A stretch of DNA of 41,019 bases from Oscillospiraceae bacterium (lineage in GTDB: Bacteria > Bacillota > Clostridia > Oscillospirales > Acutalibacteraceae). A program made the translations under genes and the position numbers. Shown piece by piece: positions 8,523 to 16,912 of this stretch. Every line of letters begins with the position of its first letter. Position 1 is the first letter of the stretch. The stretch covers positions 1-41,019 of the forward strand of contig JAISBE010000011.1 of the NCBI GenBank assembly GCA_031266365.1, written 5' to 3'. The notes under the pieces are model-generated. The model was not told where the DNA came from, ran no database searches, and was given only the letters and a program-made list of their open reading frames with translations.

Positions 8523-9812
8523 TTATATGTTATCGTAAAATTTGAAATACTCTATGAGCTTTGGACGAATTTCACTAGCTAGGTATAAAGATCCAAAAAT
8601 TAACAGTGCATCATCTTTATTGCAGATGGATAGAGCATTTTTTAAAGCAATTTTATTTTCGGTTTCAACGATAACTTCACAGCCCATGCCGCTTAGAAAA
8701 TCAGCCAATACATAAGGTTCACAGGCCATAATATGATTAGGCTTAGTCACTATTATTTTTGTCAAAAATGGAGCTATTTTTTTAAGACATACTCTCCAGT
8801 TTTTTTTAGATAACATACCGAAGATAGCAAAAACTCTTTTTTCAGTTACGTAATCTTTTATTACCTTAACGAGTGCATCTATCCCGCTAGGGTTATGAGC
8901 ACCATCTAGAATTATTAAAGGATGTTCAGAAAAAATTTCTATGCGTGCTGGAATTTTTATGTTCTCTATCGCTCGCCTTTTATCTGCTGGCTTTATTTTC
9001 CAACCTAATTTTTCTAATTCATCTAAAATAGCAAAAACAACAGATATATTTTTTACTTGATGAATTCCCAATAAAGGCAGATGATATTCGATTTCATTTG
9101 AAATTAGGTTTGTTCCTTTTATATCTTTTTTGACGATTCTTATATCTGATAGGTCCGGGATTAGCAATTTGCTGTTCTTGCTTTTACACATCTCGCTAAC
9201 CACAGAATATACTTCACGTCTTTGATTTGGATATAGCACTGTAGTACTGCCGGGTTTAATTATTCCACATTTTTCGGTTGTTATTTTTTTTATTGTTTTA
9301 CCGAGAATTTCTGTGTGATCAAATGATATAGACGCAATTACTGAAATCAAGGTGGATTTTACTATATTCGTAGCATCGAGCCTTCCACCTAAACCTGTTT
9401 CTAAAATAACAATATCGCATAGCTGATCCCGGAACCACTGAAATGCTATTGCAGTTATCACCTCAAACTCTGTTGCGCTTTCATTTTCGCTTTTGATAAA
9501 CGGAATAGTTGAAGATAGCAATCTTGTGAAATCCGCTTTTGAGATCATTTTACCGTTTATTTGCATTCGTTCTCTAAAATTTACCACAAAAGGGGAAACA
9601 AAAAGGCCGACTTTGTAGTTGCATTCGACTAATATCGAAGAGAGCATCGTGCATATTGAGCCTTTGCCGTTTGTCCCAGCAACATGGATATATTTTAATC
9701 CGTTTTGAGGATTACCTAAATTTTCCAACATTCGATGCATGCGATCAAGGCCGGGTTTAATTCCGAATTTTAGTAAATTATTTATATATTCTATAGATTC
9801 CTTATAATTTAT
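8523..9812 (-). CDS. folC: Folylpolyglutamate synthase / dihydrofolate synthase
   Basis: Adds glutamate to folates (and possibly to dihydropteroate) using ATP. The P-loop HVAGTNGKGSIC, the LETGLGGRLDATN block, SFDHTEILG and DGAHNPSG are all present. The first ATG (9740) gives 405 residues but cuts off conserved N-terminal sequence: the open frame continues upstream as NYKESIEYINNLLKFGIKPG, the expected family start. A stop lies just beyond, and no ATG, GTG or TTG is available. An ATA at 9812 has AAGGGTG 7 bases upstream, giving 429 residues, the usual length. I therefore annotate the ATA start, with ATG 9740 as the fallback. It is the last gene of the minus-strand run, 43 bases after the glycosylase gene. 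Confidence 0.9.
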   Translation of the reverse strand: MNYKESIEYINNLLKFGIKPGLDRMHRMLENLGNPQNGLKYIHVAGTNGKGSICTMLSSILVECNYKVGLFVSPFVVNFRERMQINGKMISKADFTRLLSSTIPFIKSENESATEFEVITAIAFQWFRDQLCDIVILETGLGGRLDATNIVKSTLISVIASISFDHTEILGKTIKKITTEKCGIIKPGSTTVLYPNQRREVYSVVSEMCKSKNSKLLIPDLSDIRIVKKDIKGTNLISNEIEYHLPLLGIHQVKNISVVFAILDELEKLGWKIKPADKRRAIENIKIPARIEIFSEHPLIILDGAHNPSGIDALVKVIKDYVTEKRVFAIFGMLSKKNWRVCLKKIAPFLTKIIVTKPNHIMACEPYVLADFLSGMGCEVIVETENKIALKNALSICNKDDALLIFGSLYLASEIRPKLIEYFKFYDNI

Positions 9813-9855
9813 CGATGATCACCCTTTTTTAAGCGCAGTTACCAAAATTTTCATT

Positions 9856-10341
9856 TTAATATTTAAGAATTTCCAAATAAGCGTTTTTAATTTGTGTATA
9901 GCTATAAATGCAGTTCGCTGGGCTGGTAGATGGAAGATAAATGGCTTTTTTTCTTATTTGTGGTTCGCAATATTTTTTATAAAGTGAATAAGATTTTTTA
10001 CCAGTGGTGAATATAACATTTATATTTGATTTATATAAAATTTGCGAAATATCGTTAACAATAGGTTCCTTGATGCTGCTGTCGTCGGCATTTTCAATAT
10101 AGCACGATTGAAGTACATCCCATAATGCTATGTGTCTCCTCAAGAGAAGGCTTTTTTTCTCAGTGATCGTAAAAGGAATTTTTTCGAAAAATATTTCTGC
10201 TAAAATCTTCCAAAATTTATTTTGAGGATGTGAATAATAAAAACCATTTTCTCTAGATTTCGGCGAAGGTATTGTGCCTAAAATCAATATTTTAGAATTT
10301 TTATCATAAACAGGTGCAAAAGTGTGTTTTATATATTGCAC
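9856..10341 (-). CDS. Hypoxanthine-DNA glycosylase (uracil-DNA glycosylase superfamily)
   Basis: A 161-residue protein that should remove deaminated bases, mainly hypoxanthine, from DNA. The family motif GTIPSPKSRENGFYYSHPQ at residues 22-40, followed by NKFW, matches the hypoxanthine-DNA glycosylase branch of the superfamily. LPSTSPAN near residue 135 supplies the second active-site block. The GTG start at 10341 has GGGACGTG upstream. It lies between surface-modification genes and folC, so it is probably just carried in the same transcript. Confidence 0.85.
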   Translation of the reverse strand: MQYIKHTFAPVYDKNSKILILGTIPSPKSRENGFYYSHPQNKFWKILAEIFFEKIPFTITEKKSLLLRRHIALWDVLQSCYIENADDSSIKEPIVNDISQILYKSNINVIFTTGKKSYSLYKKYCEPQIRKKAIYLPSTSPANCIYSYTQIKNAYLEILKY

Positions 10342-10384
10342 AATTTCACGTCCCTAAATTTTATTAGATCAAATTCAGAAAAGG

Positions 10385-11542
10385 CTATTTCAGTCTGTGT
10401 AAGCTTAAGTCAGTAACAAAGTCTTCTAAACCATAAACTAATAAAACATCTTGAGAATGACCTTTTTCAAGTAAATCTGAAATGTGATGCTTATAATATC
10501 TAGGATCTACCATATCAATTTCACGATAATGATTTGCCAAAAAAGGCGCTAAACACTGCCCAAATGAATCCTTTATAAGCAAGAGCTTTCCTTCGTTTAA
10601 ATTGGGATTGATTATTTTAACAAAGCTGTGGTTGCCGTCGAGAAAAACGGGATATTTATCGTCTTTGTTTAAATGTTCCTTAAAAAAGAGAGTATTAGCT
10701 GTTTTTGATTTATCGTCGCTGTCCGATATTGTTACTTCAAATTTTGGAGAGTCTGCCATTTCAAATATCTGTATTATATCGGGTTTTGCAAACCAAAGTG
10801 CACTTTTGGAATATGCAGTTCCGAAAAAATTTTCGTGATTTTCCACTGAAAATCTTTTTATTGGAATTGGAGTAATAGATTTTTTCATGCAATGTTCTAA
10901 ATATACAAGATACGTCCCCTTACTTGTTAAATGATGATCAGTCTTATAGTAAATTTGGTCGACTCCTTTGTTGTTAAAAAACGCATCTCTCAAGTCTATT
11001 AGATTAATTTTTTGACTTTTCATTTTTTTAACTTCTTTTAATATAACGTCATCAGTAAATTGTTCATGCAACATAGGGAGCTTATCTTGCATAGTAAATC
11101 CTGTTGAAGGGATAATAATTAAATCTAGGTTTGATCCGGTTTTTTCTGCAAATTCAGCCAATTTATCCATATTTTGGCTAATGTTTTGCATATTTTCTTC
11201 AACAGGTTTTCTAATTAAATAGCCGTCTTTTCCTTTATATATGCCATTTGATCCATTTTTCCCTATCGCCAAGTTGCAATAAGCGTCCATTCCCACAAAA
11301 AAGTCGCGCCAAGCAAAGTTATCAGATAGATATTTTTCAAAGTCTTTTACTAAAGATCCGTTTAGAAAATTCTCTAAAGTAAATTTAGGCAAAGGCTGTA
11401 ATACCCTTTTTTCATTAGCTGAATATTCTTTTGGAGGATAAATAAGAAATAGCGACATCATAAAGGAAATAAAAAAGCAGAAAATAAATGTCAGCGAATA
11501 AGTTTTTAATTTTTTTATGGTATTTTTATGCATACTCATCAT
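10385..11542 (-). CDS. DHHW-type membrane-anchored protein (AlgX/AlgJ-like, second copy)
   Basis: A 385-residue protein with an N-terminal transmembrane anchor (about residues 15-35) and an extracellular SGNH-hydrolase-like domain. The family signature is TDHHLTSKGTYLVYLEH (about residue 201), where the usual DHHW Trp is replaced by Leu. DSFGQCLAPFLANHYREIDMVDPRYY near the end is the second conserved block. Such proteins partner MBOAT acyltransferases in O-acetylating surface polysaccharides. It starts 18 bases after the MBOAT gene, so the pair is probably cotranslated. The substrate is unknown. Confidence 0.88.
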   Translation of the reverse strand: MMSMHKNTIKKLKTYSLTFIFCFFISFMMSLFLIYPPKEYSANEKRVLQPLPKFTLENFLNGSLVKDFEKYLSDNFAWRDFFVGMDAYCNLAIGKNGSNGIYKGKDGYLIRKPVEENMQNISQNMDKLAEFAEKTGSNLDLIIIPSTGFTMQDKLPMLHEQFTDDVILKEVKKMKSQKINLIDLRDAFFNNKGVDQIYYKTDHHLTSKGTYLVYLEHCMKKSITPIPIKRFSVENHENFFGTAYSKSALWFAKPDIIQIFEMADSPKFEVTISDSDDKSKTANTLFFKEHLNKDDKYPVFLDGNHSFVKIINPNLNEGKLLLIKDSFGQCLAPFLANHYREIDMVDPRYYKHHISDLLEKGHSQDVLLVYGLEDFVTDLSLHRLK

Positions 11543-11559
11543 CTCTGATCCTATTATAT

Positions 11560-12957
11560 TTAAAATCTAAAGTAAAGAAAGGGGTTATAACTTTGACTTA
11601 CAAGACTAGCTGTGCACAGTAACATCAAAATTGTTAAAATTGACGATTCTGCTATCCAGTATAATCTATGACTTTTGACTTTATAGTAAAGCTTAGACAT
11701 AACAGGTGTGCAAGCGATAGCACTTATACCAATAAGTGGCAAATTAGCAAGGAATATGTTGAGCGCATTTACGCTTATCAACCCATTGTCAAAGAAAAAC
11801 AAGCTTTTAAGATATAAAACGAGCTTATGTGTGTCTTCAAAGAAGAATATTACAAAACCTGTAACTGCAAAGAATAATGAATAAATGTGCCTTAAAACAG
11901 CAGGTAATTTTTCTAAAAATTTTATTAAAAACAGTTTTTCGGCAATAAGAATAATTCCGTAATAAACACCCCACATCACGTAATTCCAATTCGCTCCGTG
12001 CCAAAGTCCGGTTAAGAACCACACTATCATTAAATTGAAAAGCTGCCTTTTCGGGCCTTTTCGGTTTCCTCCCAAAGGAATATAAACATATTCTTTGAAT
12101 AGTGTCCCTAAAGATATATGCCATCTTCGCCAAAATTCAGTTAAACTTTTTGAAATATAAGGATAGTTAAAGTTTTTTAAAAATTCAAAACCTAGCATAT
12201 TTCCAAGGCCGCACGCCATGTCAGAATATCCGCTAAAATCGAAGTAAATTTGCATGGAGTAGGCAATAATGCCTATCCAGCAGCCTAAAATTCCATTTTT
12301 TTCGGTCGTCGATCGCAAAGTATCCCAAAGTATGCCCATCTGGTTGGCCAACAAAACTTTTTTTGAAAGACCTATTAGAAATAATTTAATACCTTTTGTG
12401 AATTCTGCTAAAGTTTCCTTTCGATGGTCTAATTGATAGGCTATATCCTGGTAACGGACGATCGGGCCGGCTATTAATTGCGGGAAAAGGACTACAAATG
12501 CTCCAAATGAGATAATATTTTTTTGGACCGGGGCATCGCCGCGATATACATCTATTGAATACGACATTGTTTGAAATGTGTAAAACGATATGCCTAAAGG
12601 TAAGGCGATTTGAGGCAACGAAATTGATGAAAATGCCGGTATACACTTGAATATACTTAAAAGAAAATTTGAATATTTAAAATAACATAATGTGACTAAG
12701 TTTATCACCACTGCGGAAATCATCAGAGCTTTTGCGACGGTTTTATTTTTTCTAAATTTGTCTATCAATATTCCGTGTATATAATCAGAGATTGTGGAAA
12801 ACAACATGATGAAGATATAAGTAGGCTCTCCCCAACAATAAAAAATGAGGCTGACAATAAATAAAAATAAATTGCGACATTTGCGAGGGGTTATGTAATA
12901 TATAAATAAAACTAAAGGCAAAAATAAAAATAAGAACAAAATGCTGGAAAATACCAT
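11560..12957 (-). CDS. MBOAT O-acyltransferase (PatA/AlgI/DltB-like)
   Basis: A 465-residue polytopic membrane protein that should move acyl (probably acetyl) groups across the membrane to surface glycans. Conserved blocks are PLGISFYTFQTMSYSIDVYRG, DFSGYSDMACGLG, FWRRWHISLG, YIPLGGNRKG and the catalytic-His motif GLWHGANW, all in the family order. AGAGG precedes the ATG. The neighbouring DHHW, SGNH and DUF4358 genes complete a typical clostridial surface-acylation set. DltB itself is less likely because no dltA, dltC or dltD is present. Confidence 0.94.
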   Translation of the reverse strand: MVFSSILFLFLFLPLVLFIYYITPRKCRNLFLFIVSLIFYCWGEPTYIFIMLFSTISDYIHGILIDKFRKNKTVAKALMISAVVINLVTLCYFKYSNFLLSIFKCIPAFSSISLPQIALPLGISFYTFQTMSYSIDVYRGDAPVQKNIISFGAFVVLFPQLIAGPIVRYQDIAYQLDHRKETLAEFTKGIKLFLIGLSKKVLLANQMGILWDTLRSTTEKNGILGCWIGIIAYSMQIYFDFSGYSDMACGLGNMLGFEFLKNFNYPYISKSLTEFWRRWHISLGTLFKEYVYIPLGGNRKGPKRQLFNLMIVWFLTGLWHGANWNYVMWGVYYGIILIAEKLFLIKFLEKLPAVLRHIYSLFFAVTGFVIFFFEDTHKLVLYLKSLFFFDNGLISVNALNIFLANLPLIGISAIACTPVMSKLYYKVKSHRLYWIAESSILTILMLLCTASLVSQSYNPFLYFRF

Positions 12958-13071
12958 TTTATCAACCTCTCATTAAACTTATCGATAATTATTATATATT
13001 AGACAAGCTTGCAATAATTAAAGCGTATTGAGCTTTTTATTTCTATTTCAATGTATAAATTAACAGTTTAA

Positions 13072-13530
13072 TCAAAATTTACTTAGATAAATTTTATTTA
13101 TTTTTTCCACATCTGCAGATACGATGAAACTGACAAATTTACCTTTGCTTTCTTTCTTCGCCTTTTCGATTAGTGCTAGTTCCTCCGGCAGGTAACCGGC
13201 AGCCTGATTGCGTTTTTCTAAATAGCGCTTTTCGATTGCTTCAAAAATTTTCTTCACAGCTTCTTCGTCAATCGCTTCCACAAAGATAATTTCGTCGGAG
13301 TTTATTCCAGTATTGCTTATTTTAGCAGCAAACTGACGAACCCAAAGTTTTTCTATATAACAAATTTCTTCTAATTCATCTGCGTTCAAGTCCATCATAT
13401 TTTTCATTGCAACTTGCTGTTCAATTTCGACCATCAGCTCTTTTAAATTTGGAATTTTTGATGGCGCTTTACAAGCTTCAAGTGAACATATACAACAAAT
13501 TATTAATAAAAAATATATTAATCTTTTCAC
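13072..13530 (-). CDS. DUF4358-type lipoprotein
   Basis: A 152-residue protein with a short signal sequence ending in LEAC (Cys20), a likely lipidation site, so predicted to be anchored outside the membrane. The rest fits the DUF4358 family, small lipoproteins often encoded beside MBOAT and DHHW genes in Clostridia; the role is unknown. The GTG start has GGAAGTG upstream. It follows the SGNH gene by 24 bases and precedes the MBOAT gene by 114. Confidence 0.75.
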   Translation of the reverse strand: MKRLIYFLLIICCICSLEACKAPSKIPNLKELMVEIEQQVAMKNMMDLNADELEEICYIEKLWVRQFAAKISNTGINSDEIIFVEAIDEEAVKKIFEAIEKRYLEKRNQAAGYLPEELALIEKAKKESKGKFVSFIVSADVEKINKIYLSKF

Positions 13531-13554
13531 TTATTCAACACTTCCAATCTAATA

Positions 13555-14352
13555 TCAAGTTTCGCTAGAACGTTCCAGCCAATATTTTGCCCAATTTTCA
13601 CAGCCGGCATCTGTCAAATGAATCCCCAATCCATTCGGATCACTGCAATATTCTGGCGAGAGTGCACCATTAGCATTTGTAAAGATAGGTGCAATATCGC
13701 AATAAACCCAGCTGTTTTCTTGACATAACTGAGCCAATCGTGCATTAAATTTTGTAATATTAGTATTATTTAAGTCTTTTAACTGTCTTGTTTCAACCAT
13801 AGGTGTCACAGATTGAAGGTAAATTTTAATATCAGGAGATTTTTGTTTAACGTTGGCTAGCAATTTTTCTGCATTTTCGATTGTTTTATCTATGCCATAT
13901 AATCCAATATCATTCATGCCCAACATAAATATAGCTTTTTTAGCACCCATCTGTGAAATAGCATCCTCAATTAGCATTTTTTGGCCATTGTAGGTCGGGT
14001 GAACTGATTTATCGCTAACTGGCCATAATGAATTTGCCCAACCAAGGCTTCCAGCAACTAAAAACTTTACTAGATCCAAATAGTTAGGATCTCCTTTTTG
14101 TTTATCCGTGGCAAACAATTTAAATTTAAGAGCGATGGAATCTCCAATAATAACAGCATTAGAGAGATTACCAGTTTTCGATTGATTTTTATCATCATTA
14201 TCAGAGGAAGAGGGGGCATCCTTAGTTTGAGGCTCATTTTCTTTTATACTGTTCTCCTGTGGCGCTGCTTCTTTTTGATCGACTTTGACAGTTTGGCAGC
14301 CTGTGAGGAATACTAAGATGAATGCCAAGCAAATTAATTTATATTTAATCAT
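13555..14352 (-). CDS. SGNH/GDSL-type esterase lipoprotein
   Basis: A 265-residue exported lipoprotein: signal sequence ending in LTGC (Cys19), then an acidic Ser/Glu/Asp-rich linker to about residue 62. The hydrolase domain has block I IIGDSIALKF (Ser nucleophile), block III LGMNDIGLY, and block V GIHLTDAGC (His, with Asp nearby in DPNGLG). It could be the acetylesterase or acetyltransferase partner of the MBOAT system. GGAGG lies just upstream of the ATG. Confidence 0.88.
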   Translation of the reverse strand: MIKYKLICLAFILVFLTGCQTVKVDQKEAAPQENSIKENEPQTKDAPSSSDNDDKNQSKTGNLSNAVIIGDSIALKFKLFATDKQKGDPNYLDLVKFLVAGSLGWANSLWPVSDKSVHPTYNGQKMLIEDAISQMGAKKAIFMLGMNDIGLYGIDKTIENAEKLLANVKQKSPDIKIYLQSVTPMVETRQLKDLNNTNITKFNARLAQLCQENSWVYCDIAPIFTNANGALSPEYCSDPNGLGIHLTDAGCENWAKYWLERSSET

Positions 14353-14389
14353 TAAAACCTCCGTATTTTAAATGAATTATAATCGTTTA

Positions 14390-15595
14390 TCAATATGCGC
14401 CAAATCGGTTTTTTAGATGGTTATGCATTTGACCGGTATTCGCGGCCATTGTATAATTTAAGATAATCACTTCGTCTATACCGTTTTGTTTTACATATTC
14501 CCATAAATCTGCTTTGGAATGTCTAAGATCTACAACATGAACTTCCTTATAATAAAGCGCTAAAAATGGTCCAAATGCATTTTTGTAAGATTCTCCCACT
14601 AGCATAATTTTTTTCCCATTTTTATTGTCATCTGTATGCTTTATTGTCATTAAACAGCTATCTCCATGTAGATAGACAGAATAAGCATTTCCGCCACTCG
14701 CTCTTTCGGCGTAAAGTGGAACTGTTATTGAATCTGTCGCTCCTGTCTGCCACAAAGAGCAATTTAAATTGCCAGGAATTTCATAATAATCCACATGATC
14801 TGGATTATTTTTTAGGGTATTATCCTTTGAGGCGGTATAGAGATACCCCACGAAATCTGGTATAGTCTTTTTTGTTAAACTTTGCAAATCAACTGGCTTT
14901 TCACCAGCGACCTTTGCAAATGCGTTAAAAGCATAACTTGCGCCTAATGATGTCCAGTGGTGATCTGTATGAAAGTAAATGTATTGGTTACTGTGCATTT
15001 GTAATGCCTTGTAAGCATCAACCGGTATTACTCCATTTTCAGAGTACTGAGAGTAGATTGCATCGATATTCTCTTTTTGAGAATTTGTAAGTTTTTTATG
15101 TTTTGGAGGAAGCCCAAATTCAGCATGCGTTGGAACAACCATGTTATATACTTTAACTCCTGTACCCAACTTTGCCTTTATTGCATTTAGGATTGCAGCG
15201 TATTTTTTAGCCATTGCTTCCGATCCGCCAAATAATTCAAACCCTTCATTGTTATATATGAACACGTTTTTAGATGTATAACCTGTTATGTTGGGGTCAT
15301 CTTTAACTTCGGGGATTTGCTCCGGTTCTGGTTCTTGCTCGGGTTCTTTAGGACTTTCGGAAGCTTTATCTTTTATTTCTTTATCTAAACTATCGGTTGT
15401 GGTTGGAGTTTTTCCTTTGTTGGGCTCAACACGCTTGTTAATTAATTGATAGCCTAAAAATCCGATAAAAATGGTAATCACAAGGCAAAAAACGACAATA
15501 AAAACACGATTTTTAGTAGGATTACTTTTAAAATTATTTCTATTTTTATAACTGGATCTCTCCACTTTTAAATTTTGATTTCTCCTAAACTTCAT
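14390..15595 (-). CDS. DHHW-type membrane-anchored protein (AlgX/AlgJ-like, first copy)
   Basis: A 401-residue protein: a basic cytoplasmic N-terminus, one transmembrane helix (about residues 31-50), a Glu/Pro-rich spacer (about 60-98), then the extracellular domain with canonical TDHHWTSLGASY (about residue 210) and GESYKNAFGPFLALYYKEV near the end. The first gene of the surface-acylation run, with AAGGAG upstream and a promoter near 15700. It shares the second copy's fold and motifs but has the full DHHW signature, so the two may act on different substrates or at different steps (inference). Confidence 0.9.
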   Translation of the reverse strand: MKFRRNQNLKVERSSYKNRNNFKSNPTKNRVFIVVFCLVITIFIGFLGYQLINKRVEPNKGKTPTTTDSLDKEIKDKASESPKEPEQEPEPEQIPEVKDDPNITGYTSKNVFIYNNEGFELFGGSEAMAKKYAAILNAIKAKLGTGVKVYNMVVPTHAEFGLPPKHKKLTNSQKENIDAIYSQYSENGVIPVDAYKALQMHSNQYIYFHTDHHWTSLGASYAFNAFAKVAGEKPVDLQSLTKKTIPDFVGYLYTASKDNTLKNNPDHVDYYEIPGNLNCSLWQTGATDSITVPLYAERASGGNAYSVYLHGDSCLMTIKHTDDNKNGKKIMLVGESYKNAFGPFLALYYKEVHVVDLRHSKADLWEYVKQNGIDEVIILNYTMAANTGQMHNHLKNRFGAY

Positions 15596-15685
15596 TGTGT
15601 TATCTCCTTAAAACTTTCTTTAAAAATAAAATTTTTTCCTTAATATATTTAATAAAAACAAAGGGGTTGCACGTAGACACATTCT

Positions 15686-15715
15686 ATTATAATATGAACT
15701 CCCTATAATAATCAA
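15686..15715 (-). promoter_or_regulatory. Promoter of the surface-acylation run
   Basis: On the minus strand TTGATT and a perfect TATAAT with 18-base spacing, about 90 bases before the first DHHW gene. Confidence 0.6.
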
Positions 15716-15782
15716 TGTTTTTTTGATTACAATTTTGCAACAATTTTATTCTACTATGAAAAATTAAGCTTTATTAGTAAAT

Positions 15783-15815
15783 AAAAAAGGCAGTCATCGA
15801 ATTCACATGACTGCC
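15783..15815 (-). terminator. Terminator of the 5S rRNA gene
   Basis: A perfect 8-bp stem GGCAGTCA/TGACTGCC with an 11-base loop, followed on the minus strand by six T residues, starts 21 bases past the 5S 3' end. Confidence 0.85.
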
Positions 15816-15836
15816 TTTTGTTAAACATTAAAAAAT

Positions 15837-15952
15837 GTTGGCATCTTTCTATTTTCCCGGGCCGTTTCCAGCCAAGTATTTTCGACACTATCGAGCTTAA
15901 CTTTCGTGTTCGGGATGGGAACGAGTGTACCCTCGACGTCATCAATACCAAC
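15837..15952 (-). rRNA. rrf: 5S ribosomal RNA, solitary copy
   Basis: About 116 bases. The ends pair (GTTGGTAT with ATGCCAAC), and the conserved CATCCCGAACACGAAAGTTAAG region and the GGGAAAATAG segment are in the right order. No 16S or 23S sequence lies nearby; both flanks are protein genes. It has its own promoter starting 6 bases upstream and its own terminator, so it is a free-standing transcription unit. Confidence 0.95.
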
Positions 15953-15958
15953 ACTCTT

Positions 15959-15987
15959 ATTATAGCATGCAAATACTTAAATTACAA
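15959..15987 (-). promoter_or_regulatory. Promoter of the solitary 5S rRNA
   Basis: On the minus strand TTGTAA and a perfect TATAAT with exactly 17 bases between them. The -10 ends 6 bases before the 5S 5' end, so transcription should begin at the mature end. Confidence 0.85.
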
Positions 15988-16079
15988 TAAATTTTTAAAA
16001 AAATATTAAATTCGGCAAAGCGCAAAAAAAAATTGTATTTATTGATTTTTATTTATAAAATAGTGACAAATACTTAAAT

Positions 16080-16109
16080 TTGCTTGTCGCAGAGCTTTTA
16101 TGCTATAAT
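16080..16109 (+). promoter_or_regulatory. Promoter of the DUF1624-ychF unit
   Basis: TTGCTT and a perfect TATAAT, 18 bases apart. Its predicted start near 16116 lies downstream of the TTG at 16084, which argues against that TTG as the start codon. Confidence 0.55.
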
Positions 16110-16140
16110 TAACGAAAATAGTTTTATTGGAGGGTTAGCG

Positions 16141-16911
16141 ATTTCACACAAGCCTATGGAAAAAAGAGTCTATTTTTGGGATCAACTTCGAGGTTTTGCG
16201 GTATTTTGCATGATCTTTTATCACGCTTTTTATTCTATGGCCAGTATGTTTTTGATTGATTGGGCCAATAAATTATTAATGTTCTTTGAACCGGTTGAGC
16301 CATTATTCGCAGGGCTTTTTATCGTTATTTCTGGGATTTGCACTCGTTTTTCGCGATCAAATTTTCTGCGCGGAGCTAAACTCCTTTTTATTGCTTTAGG
16401 TATTTCTTTGGTTACAAATTTATTTTTACCTTCGCAGAGGATCCAATTTGGTATTTTACACTTGCTTTCATGTTGTATGATATTTTGTGATGTTTTGTGG
16501 CCGTTATTAGATAAATTGCCAATATATGTTAATATATTAGTGTGCTGTTTATTTTATTTGCTTACATCTCAAATTTCTTCAGGCTTTATTGGGCTGCCGT
16601 TTTTTAGACCAATAAGATTTTATCTTCCTCATACTTTATACCAAAAAGAATTTTTATTTTCAATAGGTATATGCACGGATAAATTTTATTCTTCGGATTA
16701 TTTTCCACTTTTGCCATGGATGTTTATTTTCTTTTTGGGTGTGGTTATAGGGCGTTGGTTTGCGAGTATTGGCTATAGCAGTTGGATGTATAAAAATTAT
16801 ATCCCGTTTTTTTCATTTTTTGGCAGATACTCTTTACTGACGTATTTAATTCATCAGCCTGTTATTTATGTTGTTTTATGGGCAATATTTGCTTTAAAAG
16901 GAGGGCAATAA
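16141..16911 (+). CDS. DUF1624/HGSNAT-like membrane acyltransferase
   Basis: A polytopic membrane protein of about 256 residues with the N-terminal signature RVYFWDQLRGFAVFCMIFYH (conserved D, RG and H) and a C-terminal GRYSLLTYLIHQP. It fits the DUF1624 group related to heparan-alpha-glucosaminide acetyltransferase, which moves acetyl groups across membranes; the substrate here is unknown. Start: GGAGGG ends 6 bases before an ATT at 16141, whereas the first ATG (16156) is 21 bases away, and the TTG at 16084 lies upstream of the likely transcript start. I favour ATT. The stop is one base before the ychF start, so the two are coupled. Confidence 0.8.
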   Translation: MSHKPMEKRVYFWDQLRGFAVFCMIFYHAFYSMASMFLIDWANKLLMFFEPVEPLFAGLFIVISGICTRFSRSNFLRGAKLLFIALGISLVTNLFLPSQRIQFGILHLLSCCMIFCDVLWPLLDKLPIYVNILVCCLFYLLTSQISSGFIGLPFFRPIRFYLPHTLYQKEFLFSIGICTDKFYSSDYFPLLPWMFIFFLGVVIGRWFASIGYSSWMYKNYIPFFSFFGRYSLLTYLIHQPVIYVVLWAIFALKGGQ

Positions 16912-16912
16912 A

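Noticed and set aside
15754..16009. ORFs on both strands across the 5S rRNA
   Set aside because: They read through the rRNA gene, its promoter and its terminator.
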